64,000 nucleotides of DNA from assembly GCF_037975245.1 (NCBI RefSeq), contig NC_092576.1:36546611-36610610 (forward strand). The letters are read 5' to 3'. The stretch comes from Apostichopus japonicus. Lineage: Eukaryota; Echinodermata; Holothuroidea; Aspidochirotida; Stichopodidae. Within the stretch, counting starts at the first letter, position 1. Every line of letters starts with the position of its first letter. Both the position numbers and the translations under genes were made by a program. The notes beneath the pieces are model-generated. The model searched no databases, was not told the origin of the DNA, and was given only the letters and a program-made list of their open reading frames with translations. Shown in pieces: positions 1 through 11,475 of the stretch.

Positions 1-11
1 TATATCTATGA

Positions 12-305
12 ACCGCAGTCTCACATTAGAATATACTACCCTGTTCACACGATTAAGATGTTAGGAGACCTCTACGTTTATTGCTATGTACTAATGAATA
101 CTTGAAACAAATAAAAAAAAAACGCACGGTCATTGCATACGCGCATATATACGTGATAAGAGGTTAAACTTAACCTTGTATTTTTCTTTCTGTATGCCAT
201 TCCTATACGTACCTAGAATATTGAGGTTGTACAGTACTGACTAATGAAATCACAAGAAATGATAAGAGTGACTTCGCTAAAAAGTAATTGAAATAGCGCA
301 CATCT
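12..305 (+). repeat. Diverged dispersed repeat, copy 1
   Basis: This stretch aligns by eye, in the same orientation, with 17687-17945. Shared anchors in order are CACATTAGA, CTGTTCAC, CTCTACGT, TTGTTAT/TTGCTAT, TTAAACCTTGT, GCCATTCCT, CCTAGAAT, TAATGA and GAAATAGCGCA. Both copies have small indels and no open reading frame. It is either an old transposable element of unknown class or a decayed segmental duplication; no terminal repeats were seen. Confidence 0.6.
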
Positions 306-560
306 CATGTACAGAGTTACACATTATCATAGGTCTACTTTCCTTTTGGAAGTGAAAACTCTCAGCGCGGGGGGGGGGGGGGGGTGGTTGCAAGTAAAAA
401 AATCAGCGGGGGAAGGGGGGATGTCTGCGGCCCTGCTTTAATTTAATGGAATTATTGAAAGTAAGCCGGCACTCAATACAGAGCTAATCTTTGCATCATG
501 TACTGTTTTAACATTTTCTTCCGCCAGGTAGAGTTGAATAAAATGTTTGATTCTACACGG
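306..560. other. Non-coding stretch with poly-G runs
   Basis: No gene seen. It contains a run of about 16 G interrupted by few bases near 368-384 and a second G-rich run near 410-419. Such runs recur throughout the window, mostly inside or at the edges of short mobile elements. Confidence 0.5.
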
Positions 561-569
561 ACGGGATTA

Positions 570-905
570 GTCTTTTAAACGGCAATAGTACGGTGACGTA
601 TATGAGCATTCAAGGAAAAAACTAACGATTGGTAGTTGTGTTGGGGTGGGGGTGGGGGTAGACACGAGGTGAAAAGAATGAAAGAATTACAATTTTTAAA
701 GAGCAATAGCACGGCGAGGTATCTGATCACTCAACAAAGAAAAGTAACGATTGGTAGTTGGGGTAGGGGGTGGGGTAGAATCGACTGGAAGAATGAAACA
801 GGGCTTTTAAAGTGCAATAACACGGTGCAGTATCTGAGCACTCGACGAAAAAAAAAGACCGCTCGGTAGTGGGGTGTCGGTGTGGGCGTAGAAACAAGGT
901 GGAAA
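570..905 (+). repeat. Minisatellite, about three units of 112-123 bp
   Basis: Diverged tandem units carry GCAATAGYACGGYG...TATCTGAGCACTC followed by AACGATTGGTAGT and a G-rich block. Unit anchors lie near 577, 700 and 812. The 77-residue ORF inside it is a by-product of the repeat and not a gene. Confidence 0.7.
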
Positions 906-3862
906 GAATAAAGCAGAGCTTACACTTTTATATAAATAAGTATATTAATTGCTGGAGCACTGTATGAAGTTATATGAAATATGGTTCCCCAATTGAGGGC
1001 GCTGCGTCATAATGGAACCATTCATGTTGTGAATCCTATGGATTCGGATTCACAGCTTTGTCATTTTTCTAAAACTACCATCATTTAGAACTTTCTTCAT
1101 TCTCTGGCGCATTTAATTTTTTGTTCTAATTTCCTCACATTCCACCAACTGATAGGAATCGAAGACATTAATCAAAAGGTTAATGTTTCAAATATTCGTC
1201 AGAAAACATTTCATTGACACATTTCACTTGCGACATAAAAAATACCGTGTTTTTCAAACTATTATCAGGAGATATACCACTGCGTCTTCAATGTATGGAC
1301 AAATATTATTTAGGTCAGTCCGAATAACACTTAAAGCAAATTTTAACTTTAATGACACATTTTATGTAAGCTGACAACATTGCGGAAAAGAATGTTAATT
1401 TGCAATGATTACTGTTAATCTGAAAAAAAATAGTCAACCTTTTTATGTGTATGTCTTAACGAGATATTGATGACGTAATCAACTTACAAATTTATTTATT
1501 TATTTTTTGTTTACTTATTCGTGGGTCTGTTTCTGCGTTATGAGATTAACTAAATTCGCAGCAACTACGGTACTGCAGTTATCAGTTTTTCTATGACTAG
1601 TATAAGAAACTCCTTGGATTTTAGAAGAACATATCACCCATACTTCCCTTTATTATACACCCCAGAACACCCCCACCCTTTTTATATGCGCCCTTGATAA
1701 GCCGGACATTTTTTCATGTTGAAATTATGTTGATAATGGTCGTTTAATTTCAAAAACTTATAAACACAAATATACGACTGGATAATGTAAGAGCAAATAA
1801 TTGCATGATTTACTTTTTGTAAACTTTCTCCTTCAGATAGAGTTGGAAAACATGTCAGGTTACATCTGTGTCATCTGTCTGTTTGGACAGGCATAGTGTG
1901 GTGCCGTTTATGAGACCCCACAATGAACGGAAGAGGCCGGTTCGGAAAGAAGAGGGGAGGGCGTGTGGGTTGGTCGAGTTGAAAAAATGAAATAAAGCCG
2001 TACTTAAACTTTTCTATATCATGTTGCCCCAGTGTAATAATTTATCACCAGTTTACTATTGAGGGCTCATAATAGCACCTGCTTTGAGACTTTTAAAACC
2101 GGAATTAAACCTTTGACCTTTAAGAAAAAGCTTCCATCGTACCACTTTAGTTGTGTTCAAACCTTTCCGTAGCCGGTGTGTTCCTGATCCTTCCAAAACA
2201 CTATACTGATGTGTGAGATCGTATAACAGAGGAAGGAACAACTATTGATGTATTGCGTTCTATGGATTAATCTTTATACTGCAGTATACAAGATAGTAAC
2301 AATTAAAGAAGGATGTAATGGCAAATGACTGATTTTCTTTCTTTCTCTGATTATAGACTAACTGACTGTCTGCTGACCTCCTCGATATCCGTCGGACCAT
2401 CTCTATCCACACTGAAATCTCGGGGAGTGAAAGGTGAAGTTCTTATTGAATGTTTGATTAGTGTCTTTCAATGTATCGTTTTGTTCAAAGATCAAACCCA
2501 TTGCCGTAGTCGTGTATTGATAGAGTTTTAGTTTCAGTCAAACTAAAACCTTATTACCGGGTGTCATTGCCTGTTGCAGTAAACATGGACATATATTCAT
2601 TAGTCAGAAACGTTGTGAGATATCATTTATTTCTTGATGTTGTAATGTACAGCATATATAAGTCAATCTACTGCATGGAGAGACACTGTCATAAGTCATC
2701 ACGACCCTACATTGTTTAAACAAGTATATATAACTGTGTACTGAGCCCTCATGCAGAAACCAATATTACAATATATTAAAGAAAGCCTTTCTGATTGCGT
2801 ATGTCATTAGAAATAGCAGGTCTTAGTTTGTTTTTCGGTACTACGGTGGCCCAAGTGGGACACTGGAAATGTTGCTTTTTTATACAAAAGTTTCCGAATT
2901 TCAATCTTACAATTTCGGGTAATATTTTCTTCTAATTTTCAACTGTTGTAGCGACCCTGCAATGTCTACTTCTTCACAACAAGTCGATTAATCCATCAAA
3001 ATTTTGACGATGTTTGTTTGTTGTTGTTAATTACGACCGTAAATACGTTTTTAATTGGTGTATATTATTGGAATTGTTAAATTGATGACAAACGATATAA
3101 CTTTACCAATCAATTCAAATTTGACTTCAATGTCAGACTGCTACATTCTGTTAAAATTGAGAAAAGTCGAAACACGACGGATGAAGAAATGTATGGTTAT
3201 CAACTAGCACCATTACAGAGTTGCGACTAATGAACCAACTGTACGATCTACCACTGCCTTGTAATGCATCCTTTAGTTAAACATACAATGACGGGCAGAC
3301 GATTAATTCTGTACCCCCATCGCGAAAAACATATTTTGAAAAGTGTTGGTATCCGCCCTTTGACCTGGTATTGTGGTATGAATACACGGTTATGAAAACG
3401 CTGAAAATACTGACAAACACTAGTAGATGATTTCCAAAGTTAACAAAATTACACATGTGTTTGCACAACATCGTTAAATCTTTAACCCTCGCAGACTAAT
3501 TACATTGTCGGGTTTTTGTGAAATTTAAGTAAATGTCTGTTCTTTTCCTAACGATTAAGATCTTTCCTGATTAAAGGCGAAATAAAAGTACTTTATCTTT
3601 ATATACCTGCTGTATCGCAGTGTGAGATAGATGTACTTCGTGTTCATTACGGCCTATTTTCAAGTTATATGTACAATGACGTGAAAGGTTTGAGATTTGG
3701 CGGAATGGTATCATTCGCCTTTTTAAACAACTACTACATAAAGGTCAAATATTGCAGAAAAAAAAGAACAAATTAAATTTAAACAAAATGTGTGATGATC
3801 TAATCGTGTTAACTTGAACAGATTTTTAGTTTATTTAATTATAAATATTTCATACTATTTAT
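906..3862. other. No gene seen
   Basis: AT-rich sequence without a recognisable coding exon, RNA gene or bounded mobile element on either strand. Short ORFs here lack splice context and family resemblance. Confidence 0.5.
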
Positions 3863-5853
3863 TGATTCCTTGCCGAAGGCCGAAAGGAATCTATGCGATG
3901 GTGATGGCGTGTGTGTGTGTGTGTGTGTGTATGCGTGTATGTGTGTATGTGACGCTTTGCTTGTAAACACGGTATCTCAAGAAGTTAAAGTTGGATGAAC
4001 TTCAAACTTGGTATGTGGGTAGCCCTTGGTTAGTAGATGATCCCTATTGTTTTTCATGGAGGTCAAAGGTCATTTGAGGTCAACAGAGGTCAAAGTCTGA
4101 AAACCTTGTAAGCACAATATCTCAGGGAGTAAAAGTTTTTGGAATTTCAAACTTAGTATGTGGGTAGCCCTTAGTGAGTAGATGGTCTCTATCTTTTTTC
4201 ATGGAGGTCAAGGGTCATTTGAGAGGTCACCAGAGGTCATAGGCGGAAAAATTTGTAAACACGGTATCTCAAGAAGTACAAGATGCTTCAACTTGAAAAT
4301 TAGACTGTGGATTGACCTAGGATAGCAGATGATCCCAACTCTTTTTCATGGAGGTCAAAGGTCATTTAGGGTCACCAGAGGTCAAAGGCGGAAAGCCATG
4401 TAAACATGATATCTCAGCCAGTAAAAGATGCATGAACTTTAAACTTGGTGTGTAGATAGCCCTTGGTGAGCAAAAAATATCTATTGTTTTTTCATGGAGG
4501 TCAAAGGTCATTTGGGGTCACCAGAGGTCAAAAGTTAAAAAAACTTGTAAACACGATATCTCAAGACATAAAAGATGCTTGAACTTTAAACTTAGTGTGT
4601 TGATAGCCCTTGGTGAGCAGGTAATCCCTATGGTTTTCCATGGGAGCCAAAGGTCATTTGAGGTCACCAGAGGTCAAAATCTGAAAACCATGTAAACACG
4701 ATATCTCAAATAGTAAAGTTGACTTGAGCTTTAAACATAGTATGTTGATAACTCTTAGTGATTTGATGATCCCTGTTATTTTTCATGGAGGTCAAAGGTC
4801 ATTTGGGGTCACCAGAGGTCAAAGGCTGAAAACAAACTCCCATGGACAGGGTCTGACATGTTTTTTTTTTTATAAATATGCTCATTTTAGGAGATACAAG
4901 GCAAAGAAAAAAATGTTTGTCAATATTTTAATATATGATAGAGCTCTGTGTGCTCTATAGACGAAACTAACTCCCACTTCGATCGGACACCTGGTTCTTA
5001 AGTTATGAAGTGCCAACGGTTGGATTTGATACCTTTTTAGCAATAACATTGTGTATGTACATTGGAGTGCATACCAATTTAAGGATGGAGTGCACTTCAT
5101 CAAGGGGAACATTTTTCATAAAATCGCCATCCAAGGTCATTCAAGGTTGCTTATGGGCAAAAAAAAATGTCCACTTACGTTAATTTTTGCAACAACTTCC
5201 AAGTGACGAAGCCTGACATGGCTGATATATTGGGACATATTGTGAATGAAGTAGGTGCACATTTTACTAAATAACCGTTATGTAATCCAAGGTCACCAAA
5301 GGTCAATTATGGCTCTTGGGGGCAATAACTTGTGAAACTCCAACTGATGGGGTCCGACATGGTTTTTCATGTTTTCCATGAAGGTCAAAGGTCACCACAG
5401 GTCAAAGTCTGAAAACCGTGTAAACACGATATCTCAAGAAGTAAAAGTTGCTTAAACTTGGTATATTGGTAGCCTTTGGTGTACTGATGATCCCTAGTGT
5501 TTTTCATGGAGGCTAATGGTTATTTGAGGTCACCAGAGGTCAAAGGCTGTAAACCTTGTGAATACAATATCTCAAGAAGAAAAGTTTCATGAACTTTAAC
5601 TTGGTATGTTGTTAGCCTTTGATGAGAAGATAATCCCTATTGTTTTTCATGGAGGTCAAAGGTCATTCAAGGTCAATTGTTGGTTGTAGTCAGAATAAGT
5701 AGAATTATACAGAAGTGAAGTTTATTTGACCTTCGACCCTCTTTGCATAGATATGCATTACTCAATTCTGCAAGACTTGCCATTTCTGCTCAGCATTTCA
5801 GATCGTTAGAAAATCTTCTACCTATAGTTTATTATCATATGGGCAAGGAATCA
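3863..5853. mobile_element. Non-autonomous TIR element carrying a tandem array of ~145-bp AGGTCA-rich units
   Basis: The ends are a perfect 12-bp inverted repeat, TGATTCCTTGCC at 3863-3874 and GGCAAGGAATCA at 5842-5853. Inside, after a (GT)n tract near 3909-3940, is a tandem array of units of about 145 bp. Each unit reads roughly: TTGTAAACACGATATCTCAAG, a line about 'aaacttggtatgtgggtagccctt', then CATGGAGGTCAAAGGTCATTTGAGGTCACCAGAGGTCA. Units are clean from about 3960 to 4840, diverged from 4840 to 5380, and resume to about 5670. No transposase is encoded, so it would depend on a protein supplied elsewhere. No clear target duplication was found, so the superfamily is unassigned. The unit resembles repeats common in marine deuterostome genomes (recollection, not a search). 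Confidence 0.7.
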
Positions 5854-7549
5854 CTAAGTCTTTTGACTTTCTGGTTTTGATATTATTTTATATATTTCAT
5901 ATTTCATAGTAGCTGTGTGCTAACCAGGAACTAGTACGCAGGCATGAGCTTTTTCCGCGAATTTCAGTGATTTCTTTTCTACCTCCGAGATTTACACCTA
6001 TCAATTTCCGTGTATTTCTAACAACAGCGTTACTGAATCATTTGATCCGTAGTTGACATGTTTTTCATTACCGATGCATATCCAACCTGCAGGGGACAAC
6101 AACTAATATCCTAACACTCTGTAGCATACGCAAACAGGAGCCAATACTGCAATCTCTATCTCTTGATTTTTATAACGTTCCCAACATAATTGCAACGATA
6201 TTTTCTTAAAGACCAACTATGGAAAAAAAAATTGGGGGTGATTTTCCATTAATTTGGGAGTTTACATACCCATAATCAACATGATTGTGTAAAAATTAAT
6301 CTTCGAAAACCTACTATAACACATCAAAAAACGACCACGAAAATATTGGGTAGTCACGTGACATGAACCTCTGGAATGTCTAAAAACAGAGATTGACCCA
6401 AAGGAGCCTCTGGTCACCGTGTGATGTCATAATGTGTATATCGTGAAAATCAAACGCTAAACTAGGCACTGTTTATACACAGGTAGCGAAAAATTGTACT
6501 GTATTTGACTTCCAATTTCGAGCGTTTGAAAAGCTGTTAGCTTAAAACAAGAACATAAGAAAGTAAACAACTAGTTTTAAGACAATTTTAAACAGAAAAT
6601 TTAGTAAAATGGGTTACTTTATTAGCAAAATTTCCACTCGTATGCAGGCATCGTTACATAGCGGAGCGTCAATAGGTACGTACGGTACAATATACTGTAG
6701 GACATGCAAGCAGCTTGCCGATTCCGTAATACAATTTGATCGCAAGATACCGCAAACTGAACAGAAGAATATACCTAAAAGATGCCTCATGCGTGATATG
6801 TGACGGGAAAATAGTTTACGTTACTGTAAAATAGTTTAAGTTACTGTCACCGAATTACCACAAAAACACTAAACATAATCAAACAACTACGAGAAGACGA
6901 TGGCCCGAATCGACCAGGGTAGCATATACATGACTTAGCTTCAGCTGAACATAGAACTTACTCGTTTTAATATCCAAAAGTACAAACACAGAAAAAGTAT
7001 CCTGTCAAAAAACCAAAGTTAGCAGTGAATATCCAAATCCACGCTTCTCGTTCTATCCTGGGCGAAATACTACCGTGACTTTGTGTAGTTCCATAGAGTT
7101 AGGTCTAGTTGAAACAGGCCTAGACCAGTAACATCCCACAATCACAAGACAGTCACTAATGCAATTAAACGTCCGATCGCTATATAGTACCGTTTTATTC
7201 CACTCCTTGGACCATGCAGATGCCGGAATAAACATAACGGAAAATATATAATACGATACTGGAATACGACAAAAGACATGGATAAATGCGATGAAATTCT
7301 AACATGACTATTTGCATACCCGGTGGGAGTTGTAACTCACTACATGTACTAACAATGCTACCCTATAGGCACGGTCTATGTACACGGTCTACATATGCGT
7401 GATATAATGTTATATGTAAGAACGGCCAGGGCGTGTTTACGAGGAGACTTAAAAGGGTCAATTTCACATTAGCTATGTCCGCCACAGCTGTCGAAAGTAT
7501 ATAAGTTGCTCAGAATGAGACATTTGCAGCATACACAGAGGCATGCAGG
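5854..7549. other. No gene seen
   Basis: AT-rich sequence with scattered short ORFs that lack recognisable motifs. No RNA gene, bounded element or array was recognised. Confidence 0.45.
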
Positions 7550-7737
7550 GTCATGCATGTGGACTCATAAGCATGAGATACTCCGGGTGCTGACAAATCT
7601 TTCCTCGTGGATTACACAAAATTGATCCAAAGTCTACGGCGTTTTACGTCGGTTCTTTTACTCGGAAAGCTAAAAAAGCTGATGCTTTTGTTGGCTGGGG
7701 TATAACTACATCCTCCAACAACACAGAATTCTGGCAT
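7550..7737 (-). pseudogene. THAP zinc-finger domain remnant, broken by an in-frame stop
   Basis: The minus strand from 7737 encodes MPEFCVVGGCSY, then SISFFSFPS, then KRRRLWINFV. This is the N-terminal half of a THAP domain (a C2CH zinc-binding DNA-binding module): start Met-Pro, paired cysteines (Cys5 and Cys10), the FxFP segment and the basic stretch before Trp. The frame then meets TAA at 7612-7614, but the same frame continues with STRKDLSAPGVSHAYES, which fits the middle of a THAP domain. The final Cys-x2-His is not cleanly present (CMTLH occurs instead). I therefore read it as a domain with a nonsense mutation and a decayed C-terminus. An alternative is a splice donor at the GTGTAA that overlaps the stop. 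THAP domains occur in host regulators and in P-element-type transposases; no further exon was found to decide between them. Confidence 0.6.
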
Positions 7738-9059
7738 TTCGGGGAAAAAGGAGTAATATCGTTGATGTTTTTGGCAGCTCAAGTATACAACTTTACACAC
7801 TAAAAGCATTGTTGTGAGTGCGTTATACCAACAGTGACGACACATGGTCACCTGATGTCTTAGGAATGTTTCAGGAATGTCTGAAATAGGTTTCCTAAAA
7901 AGCTGACTTTTCCTCCCATTTTTCACGTAGTTAACGTCCGAAATTGGTAAAGTTAAGTACAGCAATGTAATTGGATTGAATTAGGGATTACATACATGCA
8001 AAATGGTGGGATTTTATGTTCATTGAAAAGTCTCCCTAGTTGGTCTTTAAGTTTCCCATGATTTTCCATATTTTAGTATCATTTGAGTAGGGACAACTGA
8101 GGAGAAGTGTAGTGCTGTAGCTACTGAATAATATTCCAGATTAAAACTGACCGTTGTGTACATTTTAGGAACAGTGACTTTTTTATTGTGTGGCGCCATA
8201 ATTGAAAGAATCAAGTATGGTGAAAACGACAGTCTATAGGCATGTGTCTTAAGTATGCACATTTTGAGTGTGAAAACTTTGCTTTTAGTGTTTTAATAAA
8301 TTCAAAATTATTTATCAAATAGGCACCAAAATGTTGTCTTTTAACCTCTAATTTCTCAGAGCTTCCGGGGGATTCGACCCCTGGATTCCAACGGATAGAG
8401 GGATTAATTGGGATCATCTACATTTGTGTGTGTATAATATGCATTCTCAAGTGAAGCTCACCTACAGTATGTCTGTCTTCACCATTCTCCCTAAAATCAC
8501 TTTGCTACAGAACATGTGACACCATGACAACCCAATATATTTTCAGCGAAAAGAAAGAATATGCATCCCTAAAGACAATAAAGATCTTATGTAAACGTGA
8601 TATGGTTGTTTCTATTGTGTATTGTTCAAAATGTTTCATTCATTAATACATCATTGATATCCTTTTATTCGTTATAGCCTATTTATTGTTTATTAATCTT
8701 ATTTGTTTCTTACAGTTTTCTGGATTCCTGATTGTAATAAGTCTGGTGAACGGTATACCCTTAATCTCGACTCTGGTCTTTGGCGAGTTAGTAACCATTA
8801 CCTCTCATTTATAATAATTATTTCATCAGATTTGTTTTAATAACATATCGATATTATAATTACTAGCATGAGCATGAAAATACCACTGACGTGTTACTTT
8901 AGTATCCCCAGACGTTTATAACTCAGTGCACGCCACTGTATTGAACACAGCGTGGTTTAGTCAAAGTAACTAACAGAAAGTGACGTCATCCGATGAAATA
9001 ACTATAAATGTGATATATCGATAACTGTTAATTGAGCCATATATCGGTCATCGGTTGAT
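7738..9059. other. No gene seen
   Basis: The THAP remnant's upstream sequence and further AT-rich DNA. No promoter element stands out and no other exon of a THAP protein could be recognised. Confidence 0.4.
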
Positions 9060-9880
9060 GGTTTATTACTCAAATACACAGAGGTATTAATGGGATTGTA
9101 GACAACAAATATTAGTAAACAAAACAATGGATGGATTAAAGGGATGTGGTAAACAAATATTACTAACGTATACCGAGTGGATTAAAGGGATGTAGTCAAC
9201 AAATGTTACTAACATATACTGAGTGGATTAAAGGGATGTAGTCAACAAATATTACTAAACATGCAACGGGTGGAATATAGTGATGTAGTGAACAAATATT
9301 ACTTAAACACATTGGGTGGATTAAAGGGTTGTAGTCAACAAATAGTACTAAACATACCATGGGTGGATAAAATGTATATAGTAAACACTTACTATTTAAT
9401 ATGTTATGAATGGATTAAATTGATGTAGTCAACAAATGTTACTAAGCATAAACTGATTGGAATAAAGGGATGTGGTCAACAAATATTACTAAATGTTGAA
9501 GTCGGTGGATTAGAATGATGTAGTCAAGAAGTATTACTTAACATGCTCTGGGTGGATTAAAGGGATGTAGTCAACAAATATTACTAACGTATACCGAGTG
9601 GATTAAAGGGATGTAGTCAACACATGTTACGTACATATACTGAGTGGATTAAAGGGATGTAGTCAACAAATATTACTAAACATGCAACAAGTGGAATATA
9701 GTGATGTAGTGAACAAATATTACTTACACACATTGGGTGGATGAAAGGGTTGTAGTCAACAAATATTACTAAACATACCATCGGTGGATAAAATGTATAT
9801 AATAAACACTTACTACTTTAACATGTTATGAATGGATTAAATTGATATAGTCAAGCAATATTACTAAACATACACGCATT
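9060..9880 (+). repeat. Tandem repeat of ~50-60-bp units with a ~420-bp higher-order period
   Basis: The basic unit reads about GGGTGGATTAAAGGGATGTAGTCAACAAATATTACTAAACAT with substitutions, roughly fifteen copies. A block starting at AACGTATACCGAGTGG near 9164 recurs near 9585 with the same order of unit variants (plain, ACATATACTGAG, GCAACGGGTGG/GCAACAAGTGG, ACACATTGGGTGG, ATACCAT, ATGTTATGAATGG). This implies duplication of a multi-unit block after the units had diverged. Confidence 0.8.
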
Positions 9881-10805
9881 CTGATTGAATAACTTTTAAT
9901 GTTTAGAGGAGAAAAGCAGTAACTTATTAGTAAACATTATTCCGTTATATTATAATTCCACTCTTATTCATCCACTCTTATACACCAGACCTGCCGCTGG
10001 GGAAACGGGCCCGCCCAAAAAGAAAATAAAAGAATATTAATGTAAATGACTAGGCCTATACCCAAGCAATCTGTTTGCATGGTTTTTATTCTTCTTTGTC
10101 CTGTAGAAGGTTGGATCCTGGTAGATCAATTACGCAAGTTCATGTTCCTGAAGACAACCTGTTCTGATCACGCTGGAGTTATTACACACCACTCAGTTCA
10201 TCGAATATTGCTTGCCCGAGGTTTACACAAAACAAGTTGGGGGGTATTGGGAAACTTCAAAAGGAATTCGGGTCTCTATAACGTAATTGTGACGTTGTTA
10301 CAACATTGGCCATCGTCCTCTTTAAATCGTTCACTTTACTTTAATCACCATCGCTGTTTTCATATACTATATGTCGATATTTGTTTACGTTATTGCTTAG
10401 GGGACTGTTTGTTGTGTAGTTAAGTTTAAATCATCATACTTGTTTTTAGCTCACTCGATTTTATGCTGAGATTTGCAAATATGTTTATTCTGTTTAGCAA
10501 TTTGTTTTTTATATCACTTCATGGATATTTCTTCTGCCAATTATGCTTATCAATAAGTTAGACCCGAAAAGAATAAAAACAAATATTTGAGAAAAAAAAA
10601 ACTTTTTCATCGAATTGTACTTGATGGAGTACTTACAAAGAAAATGGAATATTGATGAGTTTGGCTGCCCTCGGTTTTGAGATTTCACATTGTGACATAG
10701 ATATAGTTTGAAAGAAGGTTACGTAACACTGTAGATAAAGTTCAAGTTCGTGGTAGTATTAGAAAGACGTTACTTTCACGTTTCCAATGTGTAACTGTTG
10801 GTGTA
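9881..10805. other. No gene seen
   Basis: Contains a 125-codon open frame at 10046-10423 with no recognisable motif, no good splice context and mixed composition; I consider it fortuitous. Nothing else was recognised. Confidence 0.45.
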
Positions 10806-10806
10806 T

Positions 10807-11475
10807 CACTCACTCACTCAGTCCCATGACTGTGAAGTTGTCGGGGAGACATAACGGTTGCAGCTGACATCGTCCTCCATGCAGATCTGTTAGCAGCATT
10901 GGCGAGCAGGTCTGGAATGTCCAGGCCGGTCCAGTCCTTCACGTTGTCGGACCATTTTCTTCTCTGGCGTCCTCGTCTGCAACCGCCCTCCACAGTGCCC
11001 TGGGGTATTAGCTTGGAGAGGCTGTCATGTCTTGTGACGTGGCCAAACCACGCCAGTTTCCGGCGTTTGACTGTTGACAGGAGTAATTCATATGGGCCCA
11101 CCAGGTCCCCGACCGTTTCTCGAACATATTCGTTGGTCTTACGGTCGGTGTATAAGATGCGGAGCAGTTTTCTCAGGCTTTTGGTCTCGAAAGCCTGGAT
11201 TCGCCTCACGCTTTCAGCCAGGGGTGTCCACGTCTCGCAACCATAGAGTAAGATGGAAATGACCAGTGACTTGTAGAGCCTGAATTTGGTGGAGAAGTTG
11301 ATGTTACTCTTCCAGATCACATTTAGCCTGGTCATTGCTGCTGTAGCTGAGGCAATCCGAATCTGGATCTCTTTTGCAGAGGTGCCGTCCTTGGTCAGAG
11401 TCACTCCCAGGTATTTGAAGCTGGATACTTCCTCTAAAGCCTCGTTGTTCATAGTGATATGAACATTGATGTTCA
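10807..11475 (-). pseudogene. 5'-truncated LINE (non-LTR retrotransposon) 3' end: C-terminal part of the reverse transcriptase ORF
   Basis: The minus-strand frame ending at 10814 encodes the C-terminal portion of a LINE ORF2-type protein. It begins near 11475 with EEVSSFKYLGVTL, continues with SLVISILLYGCETWT, then VKRRKLAWFGHVTRHDSL and EGGCRRGRQRRKWSDN, and ends at a stop. These are the thumb/connection segments that follow the catalytic palm in this LINE group (I/Nimb- or RTE-like; clade not settled). The palm with the YxDD motif is absent because the copy is 5'-truncated, as is usual for target-primed reverse transcription. The stop lies within a (TGAG)n tail at 10807-10821, the expected 3' microsatellite end. 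The frame is uninterrupted for over 200 codons, so this is one of the younger insertions here, but it cannot move by itself. Confidence 0.85.

Noticed and set aside
10046-10423. 125-codon plus-strand ORF as a gene
   Set aside because: No recognisable motif, no splice signals at sensible places, and composition like surrounding non-coding DNA.
10899-11246. 115-codon plus-strand ORF
   Set aside because: Antisense shadow of the LINE reverse transcriptase fragment on the minus strand.
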